A stretch of 64,000 nucleotides of DNA from Butyrivibrio sp. INlla14 (GTDB lineage Bacteria > Bacillota > Clostridia > Lachnospirales > Lachnospiraceae), in the NCBI RefSeq assembly GCF_900102515.1, contig NZ_FMVS01000011.1, positions 85,980-149,979 on the forward strand, in the 5' to 3' direction. Below, piece by piece: positions 18,873-28,015 of this stretch. The notes under the pieces were generated by a model. It saw only the letters and a list, made by a program, of their open reading frames with translations. It had not been told where the DNA came from and ran no database searches. The position numbers and the translations under genes are program-made. Position 1 is the first letter of the stretch, and every line of letters begins with the position of its first letter.

Positions 18873-20375
18873 TTATAGGCAACTAGCGTATGCAGCTTCT
18901 GCTCCTTCTGTATGGATCTTCTTGAGATCTGCAATTACAGCATCTGTAAGACCGGAAATCTTGTTAAGATCCTGATCCCACATTTTCTCATTAGAAAGAA
19001 CTGCCTTAACAAGGTCCTCTTCTGAATCATTTCTGTGATCATAGAAGAACTCAAGAGCCCATCTGTCATCACTTACAGTATAAGTATTGCCTGCAGGTCT
19101 CTTACATACAAGGCCAGCATCTGTAAGCTCCTGAACATCGCTTGAATAGAATGCGATGTAAGCAGCAAGTGACATTGTAAGGCATACAGGAAGTTTGCCG
19201 TTCTTGTCAATGTACTGAAGGAAAGATGGCATATTTCTAGCCTTCCACTTACTTGTTGAGTTAAGTGAAATAGACATAAGCTCGTGATTTACAAAAGGAT
19301 TGTTGAAACGGTCCTTAACTGCTGCAGCAAACTCATTGAGGTCATTCTCATCAAGGTGATCTACAAGAGTAGGAATAACTTCCTCACTCAGCATCTTATT
19401 CATAAAACCAGCAACATTGTCATTGTGCATACAATCACGGACAATATCAAATCCAGCGAGATATGCACCAAGAACAAAACCTGTGTGCGCACCATTAAGA
19501 ATACGAACCTTGCGGTGTTTGTATGGCATAACATCCGGAACAACATGAACATTAACTCCAGCCTTCTTGAATGGAAGTCTGTCCTCAAGTCCCTCTGGTC
19601 CCTCTATGATCCATACACCAAAGATTTCGCCAACATCAATAAGCTCATCGTGATAGCCATTGATCTTCTCAAGCTCTTCAACTTCCTTAGGATCACGAAT
19701 TCTACCAGGAACAATTCTGTCTACAAGAGTTGAGCAGAAAATATTCTCCTCGTTAACCCAAGTCTTGAAGCCTTCCTCAAGCTTCCACTGATCAATATAC
19801 TGGTTGACGCACTTAAGAAGCTCTTTACCATTGTTGTCAATAAGCTCGCAGGAAAGAACTACTATGCCCTTCTTGCCTGCCTTGTATCTTGCAAAAAGAA
19901 CCTGTGTAAGCTTGCCAGGGAAGCTTGCAGCTGGAACATCTTCAAAGTTACAAGCTGGATCATAGTTAATACCAGCTTCTGTTGTATTAGAAGCAATGAT
20001 GTCAAGCTCATCAGAAACAGCTATCTCCATCATCTTGTCATAATCTGCCTTGTTGTAAGGATTAAGACAGCAGTCTACAGCAGAGATAACACGCTTTGCA
20101 TCAACCTTCTGTCCATTCTCGCTTCCACGAAGATACAGAGTATAGAGACCTTCCTGCTTGTTAATAAGCTCTGTAAGTCCCATCTCAATAGGCTGTACAA
20201 GTGCTACCTTGCCGTTAAAGCCAGCCTTTTCATTACTAATATCAAAAAAGTAGTCAACAAACGCACGCATAAAGTTGCCTTCACCAAACTGAAGTACTCT
20301 TACAGGTGCCTCTTTGCATACATAACCCTCATAGCCAGACTTAGCTAATACATCATAGTTTAATAAATCCATCAT
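18873..20375 (-). CDS. uxaB: Tagaturonate reductase (altronate oxidoreductase)
   Basis: A 500-residue NAD-dependent enzyme of the long-chain mannitol dehydrogenase family that reduces D-tagaturonate to D-altronate in galacturonate (pectin) breakdown. The N-terminal Rossmann part begins with VRVLQFGEGNFMRAFVDY, a UxaB signature; the catalytic region holds KVRILNGAHTGFV. The length fits UxaB. An AGGAGG motif precedes two tandem ATGs; the first, at 20375, has 6-bp spacing. It is monocistronic with its own terminator, and two cre/LacI-type operators sit at its promoter. The other uronate genes are not in this window. Confidence 0.93.
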   Translation of the reverse strand: MMDLLNYDVLAKSGYEGYVCKEAPVRVLQFGEGNFMRAFVDYFFDISNEKAGFNGKVALVQPIEMGLTELINKQEGLYTLYLRGSENGQKVDAKRVISAVDCCLNPYNKADYDKMMEIAVSDELDIIASNTTEAGINYDPACNFEDVPAASFPGKLTQVLFARYKAGKKGIVVLSCELIDNNGKELLKCVNQYIDQWKLEEGFKTWVNEENIFCSTLVDRIVPGRIRDPKEVEELEKINGYHDELIDVGEIFGVWIIEGPEGLEDRLPFKKAGVNVHVVPDVMPYKHRKVRILNGAHTGFVLGAYLAGFDIVRDCMHNDNVAGFMNKMLSEEVIPTLVDHLDENDLNEFAAAVKDRFNNPFVNHELMSISLNSTSKWKARNMPSFLQYIDKNGKLPVCLTMSLAAYIAFYSSDVQELTDAGLVCKRPAGNTYTVSDDRWALEFFYDHRNDSEEDLVKAVLSNEKMWDQDLNKISGLTDAVIADLKKIHTEGAEAAYASCL

Positions 20376-20391
20376 CAAAATCCTCCTAAAT

Positions 20392-20405
20392 TGTAAGCGC
20401 TTTCA
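20392..20405 (-). promoter_or_regulatory. cre/LacI-type operator, downstream site of uxaB promoter
   Basis: TGTAAGCGCTTTCA fits the catabolite-responsive consensus (TGNAANCGNNNNCN). It lies between the predicted transcription start and the ribosome binding site, where a bound CcpA or LacI-family repressor would block transcription. Confidence 0.7.
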
Positions 20406-20436
20406 AATCGCTTCAAAACGAATTTTTACTAATAAT

Positions 20437-20466
20437 GTTATATCATATTTATGTAAGCGTTTACAA
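20437..20466 (-). promoter_or_regulatory. uxaB: Promoter for uxaB
   Basis: On the minus strand, -35 TTGTAA (20461-20466), an 18-bp spacer and -10 TATAAC (20437-20442). The -35 overlaps the upstream operator. Confidence 0.6.
20452..20465 (-). promoter_or_regulatory. cre/LacI-type operator overlapping the uxaB -35
   Basis: TGTAAGCGTTTACA is a near-perfect palindrome matching the cre/LacI-family consensus. Together with the second site 60 bp away it could allow looping or double repression by CcpA or a dedicated uronate regulator. Confidence 0.75.
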
Positions 20467-20483
20467 TAGCAAATTTTGTTTTT

Positions 20484-22160
20484 TTATTTTTGATGATAGT
20501 CCATTTTTCTTATCTGTGCCCTACTTATCTTGCCATTTGTTGTCCTTGGAAGTTCCTTCACAAAACATATTTTTCTGGGATATTTGTAAAGTGCAACCCT
20601 CTCTCTTACAAAATCCTGGATTTCATTTGATAGCTGCTGACTAGGTTCATATTCTTTATTCAGGATAATACTGGCCTTTACCAGAGTCCCTCTGTTTTTG
20701 GAAGGAAATCCAGTGACTGCGCATTCAAAAACTGCTGGATGCAGCATTATCACATCTTCTACTTCCGAGGGGCCTATGCGGTAGCCACTGGATTTTATAA
20801 CATCATCATTTCTTCCAAGGAAAAAGATATTTCCATCTTTATCTTTTATAGCTCTGTCCCTGGTGTGATATATTCCTCCATCCCATATTTCCTGATAAAG
20901 TGTCTCATCACCAAGGTAGCCCTTAAAGATTCCAAGCGGCTTTTTGGACTTATCTTTAGGAAAAATCACTATTTCTCCTTCACTTCCATCAGGGACCTCT
21001 TTTCCAGCCTCATCCACAAGCCTTATGTCATATAGAGGGCTGGCAAGGCCAATAGATCCGGAAATCTGCTCTTTACCTACTGGTGTACATATCAAAAGAG
21101 CTGTCTCTGTCTGACCAAAGCCTTCCCTTATTATAAGTCCAGTCTTTTCAGTAAATTTCTGAGACACTTCTATTGGCATTGGCTCTCCTGCAGTTGTAAC
21201 CTGCTTAAGAGAAGACAGATCGTATTTACTAAAGTCCTCAAGAACCAGATATTTGTAGATTGTAGGAGGCGCACAAAAGGAAGTTACCTTCTCTTCCTGC
21301 AATAGCTGTAAAATATCCCAGGCATAGAACTGTTCATAGTCGTAAACTAGAACCGCAGTTCCAACAAGCCACTGCCCGTATAGCTTACCCCAGGCAGACT
21401 TAGCCCACCCTGAATCTGCTACAGTAAGGTGAACTCCATCACAAGAAGCTCCATGCCAGTTTTTAGCTGTATAAATATGTGAAAGTGGGTAAGAATAGTC
21501 GTGGATCACGGCCTTTGGAGCACCATTGGTGCCAGAAGTAAAGTAATAGAGCATATCGTTATCTACTGAAGTTTCTACCCTTAAAAGTTTGTCAGAAGCC
21601 TTTTCCAAAAGCTTATCAAACATAAGAGCTGAGTTAAACTTTTCTCCAACTACAATCTGCTCTATCTTTTCTTTATCTTTTGCCTTGTCTTCTGCATCTT
21701 TGATTGCATCACTTACCTTGTGGCAGATATCATCTGAATTAACACATATAACAGCCTTAGCCCCGGACAAAACAAGTCTCTCAGCTATATCAGTAGCTGA
21801 AACCATGTGCGACGTAGGAATAGCAACAGCCCCAAGCTTGTGAAGAGCAAGTATGCAGATCCAGAACTCGAATCGTCTTTTTAATAGAAGCATCACGCTA
21901 TCTTTTTTACCGATTCCAAGATCAATTAGCATGTTTGCTGCCTTATCTGATAATCTCTTTAGTTCGGCAAAAGAAAATTTTCTTACCTTTCCATCTGTAC
22001 TCTTATGTATAAGGGCTATTTTTTCAGGTTCTTCCAAGGCATATCTGTCAACTATGTCGTAAGCAAAGTTGAAATTCCTGCCATAGGAAAAGCTTATGTC
22101 CTTAATGTCGCCGTTACTGTCCAATATTTCTTTATAAAACTCGGTATATAATCCCGTCAT
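20484..22160 (-). CDS. AMP-forming acyl-CoA synthetase
   Basis: A 558-residue ligase of the acetyl/acyl-CoA synthetase family that activates a carboxylic acid with ATP and joins it to CoA. The P-loop motif YYFTSGTNGAPKAV lies near residue 200, the adenylate motif REGFGQTE near 345, and the C-terminal catalytic lysine is in TTNGKISRAQIRKM. It resembles medium-chain/benzoate-type synthetases more than housekeeping acetyl-CoA synthetase; the true acid is unknown. It lies 46 bp after accA at the end of the fatty-acid operon, so it may recycle or import acyl chains. The ATG at 22160 is favoured over an in-frame TTG at 22184. Confidence 0.88.
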   Translation of the reverse strand: MTGLYTEFYKEILDSNGDIKDISFSYGRNFNFAYDIVDRYALEEPEKIALIHKSTDGKVRKFSFAELKRLSDKAANMLIDLGIGKKDSVMLLLKRRFEFWICILALHKLGAVAIPTSHMVSATDIAERLVLSGAKAVICVNSDDICHKVSDAIKDAEDKAKDKEKIEQIVVGEKFNSALMFDKLLEKASDKLLRVETSVDNDMLYYFTSGTNGAPKAVIHDYSYPLSHIYTAKNWHGASCDGVHLTVADSGWAKSAWGKLYGQWLVGTAVLVYDYEQFYAWDILQLLQEEKVTSFCAPPTIYKYLVLEDFSKYDLSSLKQVTTAGEPMPIEVSQKFTEKTGLIIREGFGQTETALLICTPVGKEQISGSIGLASPLYDIRLVDEAGKEVPDGSEGEIVIFPKDKSKKPLGIFKGYLGDETLYQEIWDGGIYHTRDRAIKDKDGNIFFLGRNDDVIKSSGYRIGPSEVEDVIMLHPAVFECAVTGFPSKNRGTLVKASIILNKEYEPSQQLSNEIQDFVRERVALYKYPRKICFVKELPRTTNGKISRAQIRKMDYHQK

Positions 22161-22206
22161 TTTTTGTTTACCCAATCCCTGCAAGAAGGCTATTGAGGAT
22201 TCCTTT

Positions 22207-22962
22207 CTAATATCCTATTGTTCTAAATTTTTCATATCGTAGATCAAGAAGTTCCTTGGATGACTTTTTAGAAAGCCCTACTATTTCCTTATAAATTTCA
22301 TCCAATAGATACTCAGGATCCGAATTTTTTATGATCTTATCAATTATCCCAAGACTATAAAGCTTTTGAGCAGTAAGTCCCAGGGCTCTGGCAGCCACAT
22401 CTGCCTTATCAGTAGTCTTCCACAGAATATTTGAGCAGCTCTCTGGAGAAACCACGCTAAAATAGGCGTCATCTATCATCCATATTTTGTCTCCATGCGA
22501 AAGAGCAAGAGCTCCTCCGCTTCCGCCTTCACCTATAACTATTGATAAAATCGGAGTCTTAAGATCAGACATTTCATATAAGTTTTCAGCAATTGCCCGC
22601 CCCTGGCCATGTTCCTCAGATTCCACATCGCAGTAGGCCCCCGCAGTATCAACAAAGCAAATTACTGGCCTTTTAAATTTCTCTGCCTGTTTCATAAGAC
22701 GCAAAGCTTTTCTGTAGCCTTCAGGCCTAGCGCTTCCAAAATTGTGTTTGATCCTGCCACCTGTATCTTTTCCTTTCTCAATGCCGATCACGGTTACAGG
22801 GATATCCTTTAAAAAGGCTATTCCTCCGATTACAGCCTTGTCATCGCCAAATAATCTGTCACCGGAAAGTTCCATAAAATCAGTAAATATTCCCTCTATA
22901 TAATCTATAGAAGTCCTGCGGCCTATGCCTCTAGCGTTTCTAACTATCTCTATATCAGTCAT
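22207..22962 (-). CDS. accA: Acetyl-CoA carboxylase carboxyltransferase subunit alpha
   Basis: A 251-residue subunit that with AccD moves carboxyl from biotin to acetyl-CoA, giving malonyl-CoA. Typical stretches are RPEGYRKALRLMKQAEKF, FVDTAGAYC and GEGGSGGALAL (oxyanion region). It is shorter than E. coli AccA (319), lacking the N-terminal helical part, as usual in this clostridial type. It follows accD by 39 bp in the fab operon. Confidence 0.95.
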   Translation of the reverse strand: MTDIEIVRNARGIGRRTSIDYIEGIFTDFMELSGDRLFGDDKAVIGGIAFLKDIPVTVIGIEKGKDTGGRIKHNFGSARPEGYRKALRLMKQAEKFKRPVICFVDTAGAYCDVESEEHGQGRAIAENLYEMSDLKTPILSIVIGEGGSGGALALSHGDKIWMIDDAYFSVVSPESCSNILWKTTDKADVAARALGLTAQKLYSLGIIDKIIKNSDPEYLLDEIYKEIVGLSKKSSKELLDLRYEKFRTIGY

Positions 22963-23001
22963 GTTTTTTCTTTATTCCTTGTGATAATAAAATTCCAAAC
23001 T

Positions 23002-23838
23002 CTAGTTGTATCCGTGGAGTTTTAGAAGTCTTTCCAGTATTTCTTTTTGCTCATGTCTTTCAACAATAAGGTCTATAAAGCCGCACTCTTTAACTCTTTC
23101 TGCCTTTTGAAAGCCCTCTGGAAGAGATGTTTTTAAAGTTTTCTCAACAACTCTTGGCCCTGCAAAACCAACCCTGGCGCCAGGCTCTGAAAGAGTGATG
23201 TCCCCAAGCATTGCAAAGCTTGCGTCAACACCGCCCGTAGTGGGATTTGTCAAAAGAACTATGTATAGGAGTCCGCTGTTACTATGCCTCTTAACTGCAG
23301 CTGAAACCTTGGACATCTGCATAAGGGATATCATTCCCTCCTGCATCCTGGCTCCTCCTGATACGGTCACTCCAATAACAGGAAGGTTATTCTTGGTTGC
23401 ATATTCAAAGAGCCTTGTTATCTTTTCGCCAACAACCGCTCCCATAGATCCCATCATAAAATTGCCATCCATAGCAAAAATGCAGGTCTTAATGCCTCCA
23501 ATCAGAGCTTCGCCGCAGATAACGCCCTCTTTTTCTCTGCTCTTTTCCCTGGCAGCTTTAAGCTTTTCATCATATTCAGGAAAATCAAGAATATTCCTTG
23601 ATTCCATGTCGCCATCAAATTCCAGAAAACTCCTTTTATCTGTAAGCATAAGTATTCTGCGTCTTGCTCTTACTGGAAAATAGTATCCGCACGAAGGGCA
23701 GACAAAATTATTTTTCCTGATCTTAGAAACGCTTGATAGCGTCTGACATTTCTTGCAGGTGATCCTTCTACTTCTAGTTCTTATATTTTCACTTTCAAGC
23801 TCATTGTTTGCTTTTAAAAAAAGCTTTTTTAAATCCAT
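23002..23838 (-). CDS. accD: Acetyl-CoA carboxylase carboxyltransferase subunit beta
   Basis: A 278-residue partner of AccA. An N-terminal four-cysteine zinc ribbon is visible (CKKC and CPSC, ~residues 29-52), followed by the crotonase-like domain with MGSMGAVVGEKITR and SGGARMQEGMISLMQM. The ATG at 23838 begins one base after the accC stop and has AGAAGG upstream; the longer frame to 23880 would overlap accC and is not favoured. Length and order are typical. Confidence 0.95.
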   Translation of the reverse strand: MDLKKLFLKANNELESENIRTRSRRITCKKCQTLSSVSKIRKNNFVCPSCGYYFPVRARRRILMLTDKRSFLEFDGDMESRNILDFPEYDEKLKAAREKSREKEGVICGEALIGGIKTCIFAMDGNFMMGSMGAVVGEKITRLFEYATKNNLPVIGVTVSGGARMQEGMISLMQMSKVSAAVKRHSNSGLLYIVLLTNPTTGGVDASFAMLGDITLSEPGARVGFAGPRVVEKTLKTSLPEGFQKAERVKECGFIDLIVERHEQKEILERLLKLHGYN

Positions 23839-23839
23839 T

Positions 23840-25168
23840 TCACAAAACCTTCTGACATATGGATGTGTCGTAATTTCCAATGATAAATCTGTTATTATCC
23901 ATAAATTTCATATGCATTTCTCTGTTGTTATCAACTCCCACAAGTACAAACTCAGACAGGGCGCTCTTCATCTTCCGGATGGCGCCATCCCTTGTAGATG
24001 CGCAGACTATGAGCTTGCCAAGCATTGAATCATAAAAGGGTGGAACCTTGTAATCTGTATAAAGAGCTGAATCAAACCTGACTCCTACTCCCCCCGGAAC
24101 ATGGAGCATCTTAACTGTCCCTGTTGATGGCTTAAAGTCCTTGGAATTCTCAGCACAGATCCTGCATTCTATGGCATGATTTCCTGTGTAAACATCACTT
24201 TGTTCAAAGCTAATATCCATGCCAGCAGCTGTTCTTATCTGCCATTCCACAATATCAATTCCTGAAACCATCTCTGTTACAGAATGCTCAACCTGAAGCC
24301 TTGTGTTCATCTCCATGAAGTAAAAAGAATCTCCTTTTACAAGAAATTCGATTGTTCCCACTGTGACATAGCCAACCTTTTTTGTGAGTCTTGTTGAAGC
24401 CTCATACATTTCTTTTCTGAGTTTATCCGATAAAACAGGGGCAGGGCACTCTTCTATTAGCTTTTGGTTCTTTCTCTGTACTGAGCAGTCGCGGTCTCCT
24501 AAAATAACAACCTTGCCCTTTTTATCAGCAAGAATCTGCACTTCAACGTGCTTCACATTTTCCAGGTATTTTTCCATGAATATGGCATCATCAGCAAAAG
24601 AGCTGGCTGCTTCTTTTTTTACAAGTTCAAAGGCATTATCAAGTTCCTCAGGGGTTCTTACTATGCGGATTCCCTTTCCTCCGCCGCCAGATCTTGCCTT
24701 AAGAATAACAGGGTAGCCAATTCTATCAGCTTCTTCATGGGCCATCTTGGCATTATCAAGGATATCGCTTCCCGGAGTAACAGGAACTCCTGCGCTTATA
24801 GCGATTGCTCTTGCCATCTCTTTTTGTCCCATCTGCTCCATAACTTCGGCAGAAGGTCCAATAAGTGTAAGACCATTTTCAGCGCATTTTTTTGCAAATT
24901 CGGGATTTTCAGAGAGCATTCCGTATCCTGGATGTATTGCCTTTGAATGTGTCTCCAAAGCCACCGTAAGAATAGCATCCATATTAAGATAGCTGTCCTT
25001 TAGGCGGACTCCTCCGATGCAGTAGCTCTCATCTGCCATATTCACATGGAGGGCATCTCTGTCTGCCTCAGAAAACACAGCAACAGTCTTTATGCCCATC
25101 TCCTTGCAGGCTCTTATTACTCTGACTGCAACTTCACCACGATTTGCAATTAGGATTTTGTCAAACAC
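23840..25168 (-). CDS. accC: Acetyl-CoA carboxylase, biotin carboxylase subunit
   Basis: A 442-residue ATP-grasp enzyme that carboxylates biotin on AccB. The start FDKILIANRGEVAVRVIRACKE, the Gly-rich ATP loop KARSGGGGKGIR and the active-site block EMNTRLQVEH are all present. It starts with GTG at 25168, preceded by GGAGG at 9-bp spacing and one base after the fabZ stop. The length is typical (E. coli 449). Confidence 0.96.
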   Translation of the reverse strand: MFDKILIANRGEVAVRVIRACKEMGIKTVAVFSEADRDALHVNMADESYCIGGVRLKDSYLNMDAILTVALETHSKAIHPGYGMLSENPEFAKKCAENGLTLIGPSAEVMEQMGQKEMARAIAISAGVPVTPGSDILDNAKMAHEEADRIGYPVILKARSGGGGKGIRIVRTPEELDNAFELVKKEAASSFADDAIFMEKYLENVKHVEVQILADKKGKVVILGDRDCSVQRKNQKLIEECPAPVLSDKLRKEMYEASTRLTKKVGYVTVGTIEFLVKGDSFYFMEMNTRLQVEHSVTEMVSGIDIVEWQIRTAAGMDISFEQSDVYTGNHAIECRICAENSKDFKPSTGTVKMLHVPGGVGVRFDSALYTDYKVPPFYDSMLGKLIVCASTRDGAIRKMKSALSEFVLVGVDNNREMHMKFMDNNRFIIGNYDTSICQKVL

Positions 25169-25169
25169 C

Positions 25170-25595
25170 TTAGTTTTCCTCCGATATTATCGCAAAAGAA
25201 AAATCGCCGCTCATACATTTTTTGCCATCTACTGACACTACGCCCTTTAAGGCATACAAGGGATGGCTTTTCCTTACAAGACTTACATCAATCTTTATCT
25301 GATCTCCAGGATGTATCATGCCTCTGAATCTGACCTTATCAAGGCCCGTGTAGACAGGAAGCGTGCCTGCCTTCATCTCTTCTTGAAACAAAGCACAGGC
25401 TGACTGAGCCATCATCTCACACTGTATGACGCCTGGAACTATTGGATTATTGGGAAAATGTCCCTGCAAAAAGAATTCATCTCCCCTTACCTTGTAGTAG
25501 CCAGTTGCACTTCCATCCTCATTAAGGACCACCTCATCCAAAAGAAGCATTGGCTCTCTGTGAGGCAGGATCTTTTTTATCTCTTCTCTATTCAT
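25170..25595 (-). CDS. fabZ: 3-hydroxyacyl-ACP dehydratase
   Basis: A 141-residue hotdog-fold enzyme that dehydrates 3-hydroxyacyl-ACP in each elongation cycle. LPHREPMLLLDEV at the start and the catalytic GHFPNNPIVPGV helix (His in GHFP, Glu in QCEMMAQ) are intact. Its ATG overlaps the accB stop by 4 bp (ATGA). In genomes without FabM or FabA, FabZ or a FabK partner must handle unsaturated chains; none is seen here. Confidence 0.96.
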   Translation of the reverse strand: MNREEIKKILPHREPMLLLDEVVLNEDGSATGYYKVRGDEFFLQGHFPNNPIVPGVIQCEMMAQSACALFQEEMKAGTLPVYTGLDKVRFRGMIHPGDQIKIDVSLVRKSHPLYALKGVVSVDGKKCMSGDFSFAIISEEN

Positions 25596-26026
25596 GCTAT
25601 TTCAAAAAGAACCTGATCATACTCAACCAGGTCTCCCTCCTTGGCTCCAATCTTTGATATAACGCCATCTACAGGCGCCTTAACTTCATTCATCATCTTC
25701 ATAGCCTCGATACTACACAGAACATCGCCCTTCTTGACAGCATCGCCTTCTATAAATGTTCTGCCATTTACCTCTCCGTAAAAGACTCCAAGAAGTGGGG
25801 ATTTTACTTTTGCTGCCAAGTCACTTTCTTCCTGATTCCCAGCTTCGTCCTCACTTTGGGCTGCACTTTTTTCTGCACAGAAAATTGCATTTTCCTTGGC
25901 AGATGCTCCACAGAAAGCTTCAGGCTTATTTCTTGACATGCTTATCTTAAGGCCCTCTGCCTCAACGCACAGTTCAGTTAAATCCAGCTCTTTAAAGACT
26001 TCAACATACTCCTTTAAAAAACTCAT
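25592..26026 (-). CDS. accB: Biotin carboxyl carrier protein of acetyl-CoA carboxylase
   Basis: A 144-residue carrier. The C-terminal biotinyl domain holds the EAMKMMNE motif whose Lys is biotinylated, plus VKAPVDGVI. The N-terminal ~35 residues form a helix; the linker (about 36-70) is Glu/Ala/Ser-rich, shorter on Pro than in E. coli. It sits between fabF and fabZ, as in many Gram-positive fab operons. Confidence 0.95.
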   Translation of the reverse strand: MSFLKEYVEVFKELDLTELCVEAEGLKISMSRNKPEAFCGASAKENAIFCAEKSAAQSEDEAGNQEESDLAAKVKSPLLGVFYGEVNGRTFIEGDAVKKGDVLCSIEAMKMMNEVKAPVDGVISKIGAKEGDLVEYDQVLFEIA

Positions 26027-26043
26027 AATGAATGCACCATCCT

Positions 26044-27282
26044 TTACTCATCGAACTTTTTAAATGCAAGACAGGCGTTATGACCTCCAAAACCAAGTGA
26101 TGTGCTGATGGCATATTTAAGGTCAGCGCTAAGTGCCTTGTTTGGAGTGTAATCAAGGTCACACTCTTCATCTTTTTCCTTGTAATTGATAGTTGGTGGT
26201 ACGATACCATTTTCCAGAGCAAGGACAGAAACCAAGGCTTCAACTGCGCCAGTTGCTCCCATCATGTGTCCTGTCATGGATTTTGTGGAACTAACGTGGA
26301 TGTCATAGGCATCCTTGCCAAATACTGCCTTGATTGCCTTGGTCTCCATTGCATCATTTAAATGAGTTCCTGTTCCATGGGCATTTATGTAAAGGCTCTT
26401 GCAGTCCTTTATCCCGGATTCTTCTGTAGCACTTTTTATAGCTCTGATAGCACCGCTTCCCTCAGGATCTGGAGCTGTGATATGATACGCATCCGCTGTG
26501 TTTCCGTATCCTGTCACCTCCGCCAGGATCCTTGCTCCGCGCTTTTTGGCATGCTCATATTCCTCAAGAACAAGGATCCCGGCACCCTCACCCATAACAA
26601 AACCGCCTCTTCTCTTATCAAAGGGGAGACTTCCTTCCTCAGGGTTCTCAGAAAGATTAAGTGCCTGGCAATTTACAAAGCCAGCCATTGAAAGTTCATT
26701 TATAGAAGCTTCTGCTCCGCCTGCAATTATTGCATCAGCATAACCATGCTTTATTGCTCTGTATGCCTCTCCAATAGTGTGGGTCGATGTTGCACAGGCT
26801 GTAACTACAGGAAGTGTAGGACCTTTTGCTCCAAACTTTATAGAAATCGCTCCAGCTGCCATATTACTGATCATCATAGGTACAAAAAAGGGTGACACAA
26901 AATCAGGTCCCTTATCATTTAACTTATTGTTTTCTCTGATTGTTGAATTGATTCCTCCAATTCCAGAGCCCACATATACTCCAAATCTTTCCTTATCAAG
27001 CTCGCTATCAAGGATCCCGCTCTGCTCAACTGCCTGTTTGGCAGCTCCCATGGCATACTGCATAAAAAGATCTGACTTTCTGATTTCCTGCATGGACTCA
27101 TAATACTTTTTGGGTTCAAAATCCTTGACCTCCGCATCGAGACTTACCTTTAGCCTTGATGCATCAAATCTCTCAATTTTCCCAATTCCGCATTTGCCCT
27201 TTTTTATATTGTTCCAAAAGGTCTCTATGTCATTCCCTATAGGTGAAATAACTCCAAGCCCTGTAACTACGACTCTACACAT
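26044..27282 (-). CDS. fabF: 3-oxoacyl-ACP synthase II
   Basis: A 412-residue condensing enzyme that elongates acyl-ACP with malonyl-ACP. The catalytic Cys is in TACATSTH, the two His in NAHGTGTHLND and KSMTGHMMGA, and GFGGHNACL ends the fold. The start MCRVVVTGLGVISPIG at 27282 overlaps the fabG stop by 8 bp, with GGAGGA inside fabG as its ribosome site. The longer frame adds five residues without support. Confidence 0.96.
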   Translation of the reverse strand: MCRVVVTGLGVISPIGNDIETFWNNIKKGKCGIGKIERFDASRLKVSLDAEVKDFEPKKYYESMQEIRKSDLFMQYAMGAAKQAVEQSGILDSELDKERFGVYVGSGIGGINSTIRENNKLNDKGPDFVSPFFVPMMISNMAAGAISIKFGAKGPTLPVVTACATSTHTIGEAYRAIKHGYADAIIAGGAEASINELSMAGFVNCQALNLSENPEEGSLPFDKRRGGFVMGEGAGILVLEEYEHAKKRGARILAEVTGYGNTADAYHITAPDPEGSGAIRAIKSATEESGIKDCKSLYINAHGTGTHLNDAMETKAIKAVFGKDAYDIHVSSTKSMTGHMMGATGAVEALVSVLALENGIVPPTINYKEKDEECDLDYTPNKALSADLKYAISTSLGFGGHNACLAFKKFDE

Positions 27283-28015
27283 ACATTCCTCCATCAACCT
27301 TTATTACTTCTCCTGTGATATAAGATGATCTGTCAGAAGCAAGGAAAAGAACCAGTTCTGCCACATCTAAAGGACTACCAAGTCTTCCCAAAGTTATCTG
27401 CTTATTTATTTCCTGAACCTGCTCAGGACTTAATTTATCTGTCATATCTGTAGCTATAAAGCCCGGGGCAACTGCATTACATCTTATATTCTTTCTTCCG
27501 TACTCTTTTGCTACAGACTTGGTAAAGCCAATTATTCCAGCCTTGGAAGCAGCGTAATTGGTCTGGCCTTTATTGCCCATAAGCCCTACTACGGAACTTA
27601 TATTTATAATGTTTCCATTCTTTTTTCTTACAAACTGTCTTATAAAAGATCTGGTAACAAACATGGTTCCTTTTAGATTTACGTCAATTACATCCCCGAT
27701 ATCCATTATTGAAAGAGAAGGCAGGATATTGTCTCTTGTTATTCCGGCATTATTTACAAGAATATCTACGCCTCCAAAGTCTGCTGTTATTTCCTCTGCC
27801 ACACTCTCAACTTCTTCAGGGTTCTTAATATCACAGGTATAGAGCCTTGCATCAACGCCTTTTTCCTTAAGCTCTTCAATAAACTTTTTGGTTTCCTCTG
27901 TGGCTCTTGTTGCGATGATCGCAAGATTCGCCCCATTTTCAGCAAACTTTTCTGCAATAGCTCTTCCGATTCCTCTACTGCCGCCTGTAACAACGGCCAC
28001 TTTTCCTTTAAGCAT
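27275..28015 (-). CDS. fabG: 3-oxoacyl-ACP reductase
   Basis: A 246-residue short-chain dehydrogenase that reduces 3-oxoacyl-ACP with NADPH. It has the cofactor motif TGGSRGIG near residue 10, NNAG near 89 and the catalytic Ser-Tyr-Lys as SS...YAASKAG. The C-terminal VDGGMYV is typical of FabG. It overlaps fabD and fabF by 8 bp each, so translation is likely coupled. Confidence 0.96.
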   Translation of the reverse strand: MLKGKVAVVTGGSRGIGRAIAEKFAENGANLAIIATRATEETKKFIEELKEKGVDARLYTCDIKNPEEVESVAEEITADFGGVDILVNNAGITRDNILPSLSIMDIGDVIDVNLKGTMFVTRSFIRQFVRKKNGNIINISSVVGLMGNKGQTNYAASKAGIIGFTKSVAKEYGRKNIRCNAVAPGFIATDMTDKLSPEQVQEINKQITLGRLGSPLDVAELVLFLASDRSSYITGEVIKVDGGMYV

